Of a stretch of DNA of 64,000 nucleotides, positions 55,998-64,000 are shown in pieces. Each line of letters opens with the position of its first letter. Position 1 is the first letter of the stretch. Where the stretch lies: NCBI GenBank assembly GCA_903939115.1, contig CAJAFV010000037.1, positions 1 to 64,000 of the forward strand, read 5' to 3'. Both the position numbers and the translations under genes were made by a program. Below the pieces are notes generated by a model. That model worked only from the letters and a program-made list of their open reading frames with translations. It was not told where the DNA came from and made no database searches. This DNA is from an uncultured Geobacteraceae bacterium. GTDB lineage: Bacteria > Desulfobacterota > Desulfuromonadia > Geobacterales > Pseudopelobacteraceae.

Positions 55998-56324
55998 TTA
56001 CCGACCAGCACTGACAGCGGCATAAGCTTTTACCGCGTTATACTGAGTAGCTTTTTTTGCAGCATCCGACTTATCACCAGCCAACAGCAACGCCCTCTGC
56101 GCATCGGCCTTTTTAGCTTCTTCTTTGGCGACAGCCCCCTTATCATCAGCCATTTTCAAGGCTTGAGCGGAAATAGTTATAGTATCTGTCTGTGCCGATT
56201 TAGCTGTCTTCTGCGCGTCTTGCGCTCCTTGGGGTACAACAGGCTGCGTGTCAGTCTTAACCTGTGGATTAATCTGAGCAGGACTTGCCAATATACTATT
56301 CAATGATAAAGCTGCAACTGCCAT
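55998..56324 (-). CDS. Small Ala/Lys-rich hypothetical protein
   Basis: The 108 aa protein starts AVAALSLNSILAS and contains the TDTITISAQALKMADDKG motif, similar to DSIRISSQAL in the neighbouring gene. The rest is Ala/Lys-rich helix. The motif resembles the IS-A-L segments of FlgM-like and other small surface-associated proteins but no family is certain. The ATG at 56324 has GGAGGTGAG. No clear signal peptide. Confidence 0.6.
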   Translation of the reverse strand: MAVAALSLNSILASPAQINPQVKTDTQPVVPQGAQDAQKTAKSAQTDTITISAQALKMADDKGAVAKEEAKKADAQRALLLAGDKSDAAKKATQYNAVKAYAAVSAGR

Positions 56325-56424
56325 TAGTCTCACCTCCCTAACACTATATGCTACCCGCCTATCGTAATTTTCTGCTTATCCAATAAATTTTGCAAGAAAT
56401 TTTTCATCTTCATTGGCCGGATCT

Positions 56425-57366
56425 TCAGGTCAAAGGCAACGCGATGCCGGCGATGATCGTCCGTATCACCCCTCCCCTGTCAATGGCTGTCATCTCACTC
56501 CGCATACCGAGCCGATGCGCGCAAACCGCAACAGCAATGTCTTTAACGTCATCCGGCGCAACATAATCGCGCCCCGCCAAAAAGGCGGCCGCTTTGGCCG
56601 CCTGAGCAATATTGATCGCTGCGCGGGTCGAAAGACCGGTCAGTATCAAATTGTGCACCCGTGTTGCCAATACCAGTTTATGTATGTAAGAAAGAACCTT
56701 TTCAGAGAGATAGATCGCCTGTACCTCCCTTTTTGCAGCAATAATTTCAGCAGAAGTCACCAAGGGGAGCATTCCGGACATCCGCTCGCGGATTCCGCCT
56801 CCTGCAATGATTTCCCGCTCCAGCGATTCCGACGGATAGCCGATACCGGTACAAATCAGGAAGCGATCAAGTTGCGATTCCGGCAGCAGGAAGGTACCGC
56901 TCTGGTCTGCGGGGTTCTGGGTTGCAAACACCATAAATGGGTCAGGCAGCGGGTGTGTTATACCTTCAATAGTTACACGCCGCTCCTCCATTGCTTCGAG
57001 CATGGCACTCTGCGTGCGCGGCATTGCACGGTTGATCTCGTCAAGCAGAACAATATTGTTGAAAATCGGACCGGGCTGAAAATTGAAATGTCCCGCTTCG
57101 CGGTTAAAGATCGATAACCCGGTAATATCGGAGGGGAGGAGGTCACTGGTGCATTGCACCCTGCCGAAGGAGAGTCCGGTAACTCCGGCAAGTGCCAGAG
57201 CCACAGTTGTTTTGCCGAGACCGGGTAAATCTTCAACCAGAATGTGTCCACCGACAAGGAGAGCAATTACTGACAAACGCAGAACTTCCTCTTTCCCCTG
57301 CAGGTAATCAGTTGACAGTGTTTCAAAAACGCTCGTAAACGCGTGAGGTCGGACTGATCGGGCCAC
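56425..57366 (-). CDS. MoxR-family AAA+ ATPase
   Basis: The 313 aa protein has the MoxR core: GGHILVEDLPGLGKTTVA (Walker A), FQPGPIFNNIVLLDEINRA (Walker B), ATQNPADQSGTFLLPESQLDRF and the C-terminal lid (GLSTRAAINIAQAAKAAAFL). MoxR proteins are chaperones for metal-enzyme or surface-protein assembly, normally beside DUF58 and VWA genes; none are near. The GTG at 57366 has a GAGGTG site; a TTG at 57387 is an alternative. Confidence 0.88.
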   Translation of the reverse strand: MARSVRPHAFTSVFETLSTDYLQGKEEVLRLSVIALLVGGHILVEDLPGLGKTTVALALAGVTGLSFGRVQCTSDLLPSDITGLSIFNREAGHFNFQPGPIFNNIVLLDEINRAMPRTQSAMLEAMEERRVTIEGITHPLPDPFMVFATQNPADQSGTFLLPESQLDRFLICTGIGYPSESLEREIIAGGGIRERMSGMLPLVTSAEIIAAKREVQAIYLSEKVLSYIHKLVLATRVHNLILTGLSTRAAINIAQAAKAAAFLAGRDYVAPDDVKDIAVAVCAHRLGMRSEMTAIDRGGVIRTIIAGIALPLT

Positions 57367-57420
57367 ATGCCACCTCAATAGAGTCAAAATAGTATCGTTA
57401 CCGGATTAGAAATCTAGCAC

Positions 57421-57461
57421 AAAAACAGTCCGACCCCCAGGGAAAAAATCCATGGGGGTCG
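57421..57461 (-). terminator. Terminator after the DUF1858 gene
   Basis: CGACCCCC (57431) pairs with GGGGGTCG (57454-57461) with a 15-base loop. On the minus strand five T follow a few bases later. It ends the carB-greA-DUF1858 unit. Confidence 0.75.
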
Positions 57462-57485
57462 TAGTCTGCAGTATTAGAAAAACGG

Positions 57486-57686
57486 TCAGCCGATTGCTGT
57501 ATTTAAATCGGCCAACAACGTCTCAATATTAAGTCCATGTGCCCGGGCACCCTGCTCAAGGCTTTCATTCTGTGCTCCCATACATCCTACACAGCCAAGG
57601 TTGTGCTTCTGAAGGACCTTAACAGACTCAGGATAGGTACGCATCAGTTCAAAAAACGTCATCTCTTTGGAAATTTTATCGGCCAT
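57486..57686 (-). CDS. DUF1858 protein
   Basis: The 66 aa protein has MTFFELMRTYPESVKVLQKH, GCVGCMGAQNESLEQGARAHG, the DUF1858 fold with the CxxC motif. Such small proteins often accompany hybrid-cluster or redox enzymes. Here it is 37 bases after greA. Confidence 0.85.
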   Translation of the reverse strand: MADKISKEMTFFELMRTYPESVKVLQKHNLGCVGCMGAQNESLEQGARAHGLNIETLLADLNTAIG

Positions 57687-57723
57687 GGTGTGCTCCTTTT
57701 TATATAACGCAAGTTTTACCCGC

Positions 57724-58200
57724 CTACTCGTACTTTATATCGATTATTTCATACTCTTTTTTTCCTGCCGGCACAATTACTCTGACTGAATCGTCAAGCT
57801 TGTGGCCTATCAATGCTTTACCAACCGGTGACGTACAGGATATTTTGCTCAACTTAATATCGGCTTCATCCTCACCAACAATTTTGTACGTAACTTCTTC
57901 TTCCGACGCGGTGTCATAGACGGTTACCGTACAGCCAAACACAACTTTATCCGGCTTCAAGCCGGAAAGGTCAACAACGTGGGCACGAGCCAATTTACCG
58001 TTGATTTCCTGAATACGGCCTTCAATAAACCCCTGTCGGTTCTTGGCTGCGTCATATTCGGCATTTTCAGAGAGATCGCCATGATCTCGAGCTTCAGAAA
58101 TATCCTGAATGACCTTAGGACGTTCTTCACGCACAAGGCGCTTTAATTCTTCCTGGAGCGCTTCAAAGCTCTCTTTTGTTAATGGTATTGAATGGGACAT
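57724..58200 (-). CDS. greA: Transcription elongation factor GreA
   Basis: The 158 aa protein has the GreA coiled coil (LTKESFEALQEELKRLVREE, ARDHGDLSENAEYDAAKNRQ with the acidic tip) and the FKBP-like C-terminal domain (SPVGKALIGHKLDD). It rescues backtracked RNA polymerase. It is 17 bases after carB. Confidence 0.96.
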   Translation of the reverse strand: MSHSIPLTKESFEALQEELKRLVREERPKVIQDISEARDHGDLSENAEYDAAKNRQGFIEGRIQEINGKLARAHVVDLSGLKPDKVVFGCTVTVYDTASEEEVTYKIVGEDEADIKLSKISCTSPVGKALIGHKLDDSVRVIVPAGKKEYEIIDIKYE

Positions 58201-58217
58201 CGAGTAATCTGCTCCTG

Positions 58218-61200
58218 TTATAATAAATAATCCTGAATAGGTTTGACCGTCAACTCCTGCCTCTGCAGAGAGATAATACTATCGGCAACCGCTTTTGCCC
58301 CGGCAACAGTCGTATAATATGCGAGATTATGCATCAAAGCCTCTCGCCGGATCGAAAAAGAATCGGCCACAGCCTGAGCGCCTTGAGTGGTATTAAGCAC
58401 TAACTGAACTTCACCGTTCTTTATGGCATCAACTATATGCGGACGCCCCTCAAGCACTTTGTTGACGCGCCGAACCGGAATTCCTTTTTCTTCAAGAAAC
58501 TGGGCCGTTCCACCGGTAGCAAGAATACCGAATCCGGACTTATACAGTTTTTCAGCAGCGCTGACAACATGTTTTTTGTCAGCATCCCGTACGCTGATAA
58601 AGACATTTCCAGACAACGGCAGTTTAACATTCGCCCCCAACTGTGATTTGGCAAACGCTTCAGCAAAGGTCTCGCCGATTCCCATCACCTCACCGGTTGA
58701 TTTCATTTCTGGTCCCAGCAACGTATCAACGCCGGGGAATTTGACAAACGGGAAGACAGCTTCCTTTACTGAAATGTGCTTGGGAATTATATCACTGACT
58801 ATTCCCAGCTCTTTCAGGGTTTTCCCCGCCATGACGCGGGCGGCAATCTTGGCAAGCGGTCGTCCGGTAGCCTTGGAGACAAAAGGCGACGTTCGCGACG
58901 CCCGCGGGTTAACTTCAAGAATATAGACATCGCTCCCCTTAACGGCGTACTGAACATTCATCAAGCCGATAACATTCAGCTCCAGCGCCATCAGAACCGT
59001 CTGGCGGCGGATTTCAGCAACTATTTCCTGACTGATCGAATAAGGCGGCAGACTGCAGGCTGAATCGCCTGAATGGATACCAGCCTCCTCAATATGCTCC
59101 ATGATCCCGCCGATCACGACGTCAGTGCCGTCACAGAGCGCATCTACGTCGATCTCAATAGCCTCGTCCAGAAAACTGTCTATTAATATAGGATGTTCCG
59201 GTGAAACCAGCACGGCAGTTTTCATATAACGCTGCAGATTTTCCGAATCATAGACAATCTCCATAGCGCGGCCGCCGAGAACATATGAAGGACGAACGAC
59301 AACCGGATAGCCGATGCGGTCAACGACCTTTTCCGCCTCCTCAAAGGAACGGGCAGTGCCGTTCTCCGGCTGAAGAAGACCTAGTTTTTGCAGCATCTCC
59401 TGGAAGCGCTCACGATCTTCGGCACGATCAATTGCGTCCGGCGACGTCCCGATAATCGGCACTCCGGCCTTCTCAAGAGCAACAGCCAGCTTCAGAGGTG
59501 TTTGGCCACCGAACTGAACGATCACGCCGACCGGATTCTCTTTCGCCACTATTTCCAGAACATCTTCCAGAGTCAATGGCTCGAAGTAAAGGCGATCAGA
59601 GGTATCATAGTCGGTTGAAACCGTTTCCGGATTACAGTTGACCATGATGGTTTCATAACCGTCTTCAGCCAGCGCGAAAGCGCCATGTACGCAGCAGTAA
59701 TCAAATTCAATACCCTGGCCGATGCGGTTTGGACCGCCACCAAGGATCATGATTTTCTTCCGGTCAGTCGGTGCAGCTTCACACTCTTCCTCATAGGTAG
59801 AGTACATGTACGGAGTGTAGGCAACAAACTCTGCAGCACAGGTGTCGACTCGCTTGTAAACTGGCCGCACATTCAGTGACCAGCGCAGTGCGCGCACCTC
59901 ATCCTCACTGGCTTTCCAGAGTTTAGACAAAAACTTGTCAGAAAAACCGTACTGTTTGGCATCACGCAGAATTGCAGCGGTAACGTCCGCAAGGGTCAAA
60001 GATTTCAGCTCATCTTCTTTTTCAATAATCTGCCGAATATTATGCAGAAACCAGGGATCGATGGCGGTGTGTTTCTGAACTTCCGCTACGGACATACCGC
60101 TGCGCAAGGCATCGCCGATATACCAGAGCCGGTCGGCATTCGGCACCCGCAGTTTTTCCAGCAGCAACTGCTGTTCCTTGCCGGTCAGCGCCCGCCTGGT
60201 TTCACTGCCGAGTTCAAACATCCGGGAGTCAAAACCACTCACGCCTATTTCAAGCGACCTGATCGCCTTCTGGAATGATTCCTTGAAGGTTCGGCCAATT
60301 GACATGACTTCACCAACCGACTTCATCTGCGTCGTCAATGTTGCGTCAGCAGCAGGAAACTTCTCAAACGTAAAGCGGGGAATTTTTGTAACAACATAGT
60401 CAATACTCGGCTCGAAACAGGCTGGCGTTTCACGGGTGATGTCGTTGGTAACTTCATCCAGGGTATAGCCGACCGCCAGCTTGGCGGCAATCTTGGCGAT
60501 CGGGAAACCGGTCGCTTTTGATGCCAGAGCCGATGACCGCGAAACGCGGGGATTCATCTCGATTACAACGAGGCGCCCGTCACACGGATTTATACCGAAC
60601 TGGATATTGGAGCCACCGGTATCAACGCCGATCTCACGAATAATTAGCAGCGAGGCATCGCGCAGGATCTGGTACTCCTTATCCGTCAGTGTCTGCGCCG
60701 GAGCAATGGTGATTGAATCGCCGGTATGCACCCCCATCGGATCGAAGTTTTCAATCGAGCAGATGATTACGACGTTATCGGCGGTATCGCGCATCACTTC
60801 CAGCTCATACTCTTTCCAGCCGATCACCGATTCCTCAATCAGGATTTCATCCGTCGGTGAGGCATCAATGCCACCAATCGCCATTTTTTCATACTCTTCA
60901 AGGTTATAGGCGATGCCACCACCACTGCCTCCCAGGGTGAAAGAGGGGCGAATGATGGCCGGAAAGCCGATTGTCTTGATTACTTCCATAGCTTCGACAT
61001 AATTATGAGCAAGGCCCGAATTGGGAACCGCCAGACCGATCTTCTCCATAGCGGCTTTGAAAAGCGTGCGGTCCTCGGCTTTCTTGATCGCCGGAAGTTT
61101 GGCACCGATCAACTCAACACCGAATTTTTCCAGAATGCCGGCTTCGGCAACTGCAACCGCAGTATTCAGCGCCGTCTGGCCTCCCAAGGTCGGCAACAGC

Positions 61201-61454
61201 GCGTCAGGGCGCTCCTTCTCAATTATCTTGGCAAGGATTTCCGGAGTCACCGGTTCAATATAGGTGCGGTCGGCAAAGTCGGGATCAGTCATGATTGTGG
61301 CCGGGTTGCTGTTTAGCAGCACTACTTCATAGCCCTCTTCTTTTAAGGACTTGCACGCCTGAGTGCCTGAATAGTCAAATTCACACGCCTGGCCAATGAC
61401 AATCGGGCCGGCGCCAATGATGAGTATTTTTTTGATGTCTGTTCTTTTCGGCAT
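58218..61454 (-). CDS. carB: Carbamoyl-phosphate synthase large subunit
   Basis: The 1078 aa protein is full length with two ATP-grasp halves: [34 protein letters not shown], then [33 protein letters not shown], and a C-terminal MGS-like allosteric domain ([20 protein letters not shown]). It forms carbamoyl phosphate for arginine and pyrimidines. carA is not adjacent on the upstream side, where toxin-antitoxin genes lie instead. Confidence 0.97.
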   Translation of the reverse strand: MPKRTDIKKILIIGAGPIVIGQACEFDYSGTQACKSLKEEGYEVVLLNSNPATIMTDPDFADRTYIEPVTPEILAKIIEKERPDALLPTLGGQTALNTAVAVAEAGILEKFGVELIGAKLPAIKKAEDRTLFKAAMEKIGLAVPNSGLAHNYVEAMEVIKTIGFPAIIRPSFTLGGSGGGIAYNLEEYEKMAIGGIDASPTDEILIEESVIGWKEYELEVMRDTADNVVIICSIENFDPMGVHTGDSITIAPAQTLTDKEYQILRDASLLIIREIGVDTGGSNIQFGINPCDGRLVVIEMNPRVSRSSALASKATGFPIAKIAAKLAVGYTLDEVTNDITRETPACFEPSIDYVVTKIPRFTFEKFPAADATLTTQMKSVGEVMSIGRTFKESFQKAIRSLEIGVSGFDSRMFELGSETRRALTGKEQQLLLEKLRVPNADRLWYIGDALRSGMSVAEVQKHTAIDPWFLHNIRQIIEKEDELKSLTLADVTAAILRDAKQYGFSDKFLSKLWKASEDEVRALRWSLNVRPVYKRVDTCAAEFVAYTPYMYSTYEEECEAAPTDRKKIMILGGGPNRIGQGIEFDYCCVHGAFALAEDGYETIMVNCNPETVSTDYDTSDRLYFEPLTLEDVLEIVAKENPVGVIVQFGGQTPLKLAVALEKAGVPIIGTSPDAIDRAEDRERFQEMLQKLGLLQPENGTARSFEEAEKVVDRIGYPVVVRPSYVLGGRAMEIVYDSENLQRYMKTAVLVSPEHPILIDSFLDEAIEIDVDALCDGTDVVIGGIMEHIEEAGIHSGDSACSLPPYSISQEIVAEIRRQTVLMALELNVIGLMNVQYAVKGSDVYILEVNPRASRTSPFVSKATGRPLAKIAARVMAGKTLKELGIVSDIIPKHISVKEAVFPFVKFPGVDTLLGPEMKSTGEVMGIGETFAEAFAKSQLGANVKLPLSGNVFISVRDADKKHVVSAAEKLYKSGFGILATGGTAQFLEEKGIPVRRVNKVLEGRPHIVDAIKNGEVQLVLNTTQGAQAVADSFSIRREALMHNLAYYTTVAGAKAVADSIISLQRQELTVKPIQDYLL

Positions 61455-61518
61455 TTTTTCTCCTTATGGGCAGGGAGCGTACTCCCAGGTTTATTCATTT
61501 TGGATCGAATTACTCCGT

Positions 61519-61926
61519 TTACGGGTGAGTCTCAATCGGCAGTTTATCGAGAACAAAGGCAAAAAAAGTCTGAGCCGCTGAATATGCTTCCTGAAACTCT
61601 TCCGGTTCAGGTTCGACAAAGTCTCCCGGATAGCGATACTCAATCGCCAGTGGAGTCAGTAGCCGTGCTGTCTCGATGAGAGCGGAAAATGAAGGATCAA
61701 CGTCAATTGCCTGCTAGACAAGGAGCACAATATCATGTGATTTTTCAAAACGGACATTATGAAACAGTAGAAAACCTTTGGCCGCTTTTTCTGCAGCTTG
61801 CTGACAATGATAGGCTGCTGTGTCAAGAAGCGGTTGTTCTGCCGAAGCCAGCTCATGAGCTGAGAGAAGGTCGCGATGCGCCTTGATAAACCAGCTTTTG
61901 ACAAGCTCCTCTTTAGTTCCGCTCAT
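61519..61926 (-). pseudogene. HEPN-domain gene interrupted by an in-frame amber codon
   Basis: The 5' part encodes ELVKSWFIKAHRDLLSAHEL, AAYHCQQAAEKAAKGFLLFH, KSHDIVLLV, then TAG at 61714-61716. Downstream the same frame continues QAIDVDPSFSALIETARLLT and FQEAYSAAQTFFAFVLDKL to TAA at 61519. Together this is a complete HEPN protein of about 135 residues. A single base change explains the loss. The remaining 70 residues might still be made. It overlaps the MNT gene by 14 bases. Confidence 0.75.
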
Positions 61927-62242
61927 AAAGCACCCGCCCCTTCTCAAAAATCTGACATTCAAGCGAAGCGTAGAGATGCCGATACTTGTCAGCTTCAGCC
62001 CGTGTTCTTACCAATATATCCAGAGCTACCCGCACATCTCCGATGCAGGCGCGTGCCCGACGAGCTCTTTGTATCGGGCGTTCACTACTTTCCGGCACGA
62101 TAACATACAGGTCAATATCGCTACTGTCATTCGGAGTTCCCCAGGCGTATGAACCGAAGAGAATAACCTGTTCGGGCTGGAATGTCTGCACAAGGCGGTT
62201 GGTCATGTCATACAAGAGAGTTTCATTTAATTGCTGCGCCAC
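61913..62242 (-). CDS. MNT-type nucleotidyltransferase (antitoxin partner of the HEPN gene)
   Basis: The 109 aa protein has ILFGSYAWGTPNDSSDIDLYVI (catalytic GS and DxD) followed by VRVALDILVRT with the third acid. Minimal nucleotidyltransferases of this type AMPylate a HEPN toxin. The downstream HEPN gene is broken, so its role may be lost. Confidence 0.85.
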   Translation of the reverse strand: MAQQLNETLLYDMTNRLVQTFQPEQVILFGSYAWGTPNDSSDIDLYVIVPESSERPIQRARRARACIGDVRVALDILVRTRAEADKYRHLYASLECQIFEKGRVLYERN

Positions 62243-62322
62243 GATAGACTTCTCCCGATTGTTATTGGTGATTCATACGGTTCAGCCACTCCATTACTTC
62301 AATTTCGTGACACCATCCGGCT

Positions 62323-62559
62323 CTACTGTTCGATTCTGTGCTGGCTAACAAGAGGGTAGTTTTCTGAATAGAGAATACTATTTACGTCCAGATCAATATC
62401 AAGTTCCGGCCAGTAAAGGTGGTTTTCAGACGGCATTTCAACGTGCAGAATCTTTTTTATTGATGCATCTTGAAACCACGGAAAACTGTTGGACTCATTG
62501 TGGAATATCCTCTTATTTTGTCGCTGTATCGGAACATTGGTAGTTATTTCATTTTTGCA
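62323..62559 (-). pseudogene. Remnant of a DUF2442-like protein without start codon
   Basis: An open minus frame reads SFPWFQDASIKKILHVEMPS, ENHLYWPELDIDLDVNSILY and ENYPLV, the DUF2442 pattern, ending at TAG. No ATG, GTG or TTG exists at its expected start; the first ATG is internal at 62436. The rest of the 62243-62797 gap contains only the short frame at 62647 and otherwise AT-rich sequence. Confidence 0.5.
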
Positions 62560-62646
62560 TTAGGTTTTAAGTTGTCGATACTTTGCTTGTTTGACTAATT
62601 CACTTCGCCGCGGAAAAACTCCTGAAAAGCTGCTGCAGCCCTAAAA

Positions 62647-62766
62647 CTACTGTTTACGTAGAAGCCGCTGCCACTCCTCCAGATCCATATCTTCGGGCTT
62701 GTGGGTCCGGGCGATTCTGGTAACCGCCTCAGTGACAGCGGGGAGTTTTGATTGAGTTTTTGGCAT
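62647..62766 (-). CDS. Short ORF, 39 aa, possible N-terminal remnant of a larger protein
   Basis: The frame gives MPKTQSKLPAVTEAVTRIAR, ending EDMDLEEWQRLLRKQ. The last motif resembles the beginning of large helicase-type proteins in accessory regions, so it could be a truncated gene. Length and family are uncertain. Confidence 0.35.
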   Translation of the reverse strand: MPKTQSKLPAVTEAVTRIARTHKPEDMDLEEWQRLLRKQ

Positions 62767-62797
62767 TAATTTCTACCGTTTCCTTGTGAGGCTGTTA

Positions 62798-63220
62798 CTA
62801 TTTCCGATTGATAAATTGAACGACAGAATCACTGAATTGTTTGAAGTCATCAAGATGCCGACGTAATACCAGTATCACAATCTCGGCATCAACAGTTTCG
62901 TATTGATGAACGACGATATTTCTGAATTTGGCCATTTTTTCCATTACAGCCAATTGATCCTGAGTCAGTATGCTATTTTCAGCCAACACCCTGAAAGTGT
63001 CAGCGTATGTTTCCGGAGTGCGCAACCCGTTATCAGAAATCACATGATTGGCAATATCGGCACACAGCTCAATCATCATCTGCAGAGTCCGCTCGACAAT
63101 CCGCTGAATCTTCCAGTCTCCTCGATATTGTTCAACTGTTATTGCTGAATATTCACTTACCTGCTTCTGATATTCCAAGAGGGAGGCAATTTTACGAAAA
63201 ACAAGTGCTTTATCAACCAT
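62798..63220 (-). CDS. hepT: HepT-like HEPN toxin (RNase)
   Basis: The 140 aa helical protein has the HepT motif Rx4H as RNIVVHQY with Glu/His neighbours and IVERTLQMMIELCADIANHV, typical of DUF86. HepT cleaves RNA, and is silenced by AMPylation of its Tyr by MntA. Its start overlaps the mntA stop by one base. Confidence 0.88.
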   Translation of the reverse strand: MVDKALVFRKIASLLEYQKQVSEYSAITVEQYRGDWKIQRIVERTLQMMIELCADIANHVISDNGLRTPETYADTFRVLAENSILTQDQLAVMEKMAKFRNIVVHQYETVDAEIVILVLRRHLDDFKQFSDSVVQFINRK

Positions 63221-63636
63221 CAGGCAAACCTCCCATAAAGAATATCCTGTTCTTTGCGACTGAAATCAAAAAATTCCCGAAGCGCCAACGACTCGAACTT
63301 ATGACGCAGGAACGGCTGTTTATCAGCTATCAGACGTTTTTTCCGCAATACTCTCCCAACCAGACTTATGGAAGCATCATTCAAAATAACCAGATCAATT
63401 TCGTCTGTCTTCAAAACATCAGACAACGCACCGATTATATCGAGTTTTACTTCAGCCTTATCAACACAGCTATTCAAATAAACAGCTATATCAACATCAG
63501 ATAAGGGCCGTTGTTCACCTAAGGCTAATCCTCCGAAAATATAGGCAAAAACAACCCTGTCCTCACGAGAAAAAAGAGGTTCTAAAAGCGTTAATCTCGC
63601 GAAAATATCCGTAGGTATCTTGGTTTGTTTGATCAT
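63220..63636 (-). CDS. mntA: MntA-like nucleotidyltransferase antitoxin
   Basis: The 138 aa protein has FAYIFGGLALGEQRPLSDVDIAVYL (the GG and DxD catalytic core) and EIDLVILNDAS with the third acid. It is first in the pair, as in type VII MntA/HepT modules. Its frame is intact, unlike the similar pair at 61.5-62.2 kb. Confidence 0.88.
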   Translation of the reverse strand: MIKQTKIPTDIFARLTLLEPLFSREDRVVFAYIFGGLALGEQRPLSDVDIAVYLNSCVDKAEVKLDIIGALSDVLKTDEIDLVILNDASISLVGRVLRKKRLIADKQPFLRHKFESLALREFFDFSRKEQDILYGRFA

Positions 63637-63642
63637 CTCACG

Positions 63643-63972
63643 TCACCTGAACACGAAAAACACCGCACCGGCCAGGCAGCAGCCAGCCCAGAGGAAATCC
63701 CATTTGAGCGGTACCCCCATGTAATACACGGCAAAGGGGACAAAAACACAGAGGGTTATCACCTCCTGGGTGATCTTCAGTTGCGCCAGCGAAAAACTGC
63801 CGGCATAGCCGATCCGGTTTGCCGGGACCTGAACCAGATACTCAAAGAACGCAATCCCCCATGAGACAAAAACGGCAATCAGCCAATGGCGGTTGTTGAA
63901 ATTTTTAAGGTGCGCATACCAGGCAAAGGTCATGAAAACATTGGAGATAAACAGCAGCACTATTGTTCTCAT
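63643..63972 (-). CDS. DUF486 membrane protein (DMT superfamily)
   Basis: The 109 aa protein has four hydrophobic helices (IVLLFISNVFMTFAWYAHL, LIAVFVSWGIAFFEYLV, VITLCVFVPFAVYYMGV, FLWAGCCLAGAVFFVF) and the NRIGYAGSFSLAQLKITQEV loop that marks DUF486. Function unknown; a small transporter of the drug/metabolite class is possible. It is 6 bases from mntA. Confidence 0.85.
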   Translation of the reverse strand: MRTIVLLFISNVFMTFAWYAHLKNFNNRHWLIAVFVSWGIAFFEYLVQVPANRIGYAGSFSLAQLKITQEVITLCVFVPFAVYYMGVPLKWDFLWAGCCLAGAVFFVFR

Positions 63973-64000
63973 ATCGACCCGCGTTCATCTTCAAGATCTT

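Noticed and set aside
61714..61716. TAG read as pyrrolysine
   Set aside because: HEPN toxins are not known to contain it and no Pyl genes are in view; a nonsense mutation is simpler.
1..64000. Insertion sequences or prophage
   Set aside because: No transposase, integrase or phage structural gene was found; only small repeats and remnants.

Overview
The window looks like a chromosome segment of a Geobacter-type bacterium (Desulfuromonadales/Geobacterales), at moderate GC. Supporting features are a PpcA-like triheme cytochrome c7, a TatD-radical SAM fusion, many two-component and sigma-54 systems, Hdr/Flx redox proteins, and the housekeeping orders prs-rplY-pth-ychF and carB-greA. No rRNA, tRNA, CRISPR array or intact transposase was found. 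The taxonomic call is inference from gene content.

Layout. 1-2.6 kb: the end of an amino-acid kinase, a TiaS-like protein, then an accessory islet with a RhuM remnant, a BrnT/BrnA toxin-antitoxin pair with a palindromic operator, and a frameshifted WYL-regulator remnant. 2.6-6.4 kb: an AcoR-like sigma-54 activator divergent from an aldehyde dehydrogenase with a clear -24/-12 promoter. 6.5-12.2 kb (minus): a tandem GNAT protein and a complete ATP-dependent (class I) benzoyl-CoA reductase operon in the order bcrC-B-A-D. It is preceded by a structured leader that ends in an intrinsic terminator. The leader resembles, from memory, the molybdenum/tungsten cofactor (Moco/Tuco) RNA element. 13.0-24.5 kb (plus, divergent): an Hdr-Flx electron-transfer operon (hdrC, hdrB, response regulator, hdrA, flxD, flxC, flxB, flxA), then a ribbon-helix-helix protein and two radical SAM proteins. 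A near-consensus sigma-54 promoter precedes it, and four related 160-200 bp inverted-repeat elements fill the successive gaps from hdrA to flxA.

24.6-37.6 kb: housekeeping genes (prs, rplY, pth, ychF, secA, argJ, trpD, trpC) interrupted by a ParE/Phd-type pair, a beta-lactamase-fold hydrolase and a long response regulator. 37.6-51.8 kb (minus): a signalling region with several receiver/kinase proteins, an orphan periplasmic binding protein next to a Cache/PAS kinase, a triheme cytochrome, a LuxR-type regulator, CtpA protease and an NtrY/NtrX-like pair whose regulator has a degenerate GAFTGA loop. 52-64 kb: YaaR, TPR and TatD-radical SAM genes, two small proteins sharing a short motif, a MoxR ATPase, carB-greA-DUF1858, and a cluster of MNT/HEPN toxin-antitoxin genes, one pair broken by an in-frame amber codon and one intact MntA/HepT pair.

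The most interesting part is 7.5-24.5 kb. Class I benzoyl-CoA reductase needs reduced ferredoxin and ATP. Hdr-Flx complexes are known to connect NADH to low-potential ferredoxin and a thiol/disulfide couple by flavin-based electron bifurcation. Their divergent placement suggests a module that makes its own low-potential electrons for aromatic ring reduction. If the bcr leader is a Mo/W-cofactor sensor, the operon could be a metal-independent backup for the tungsten-dependent class II (Bam) enzyme typical of Geobacter. That is a hypothesis, not a demonstrated system.
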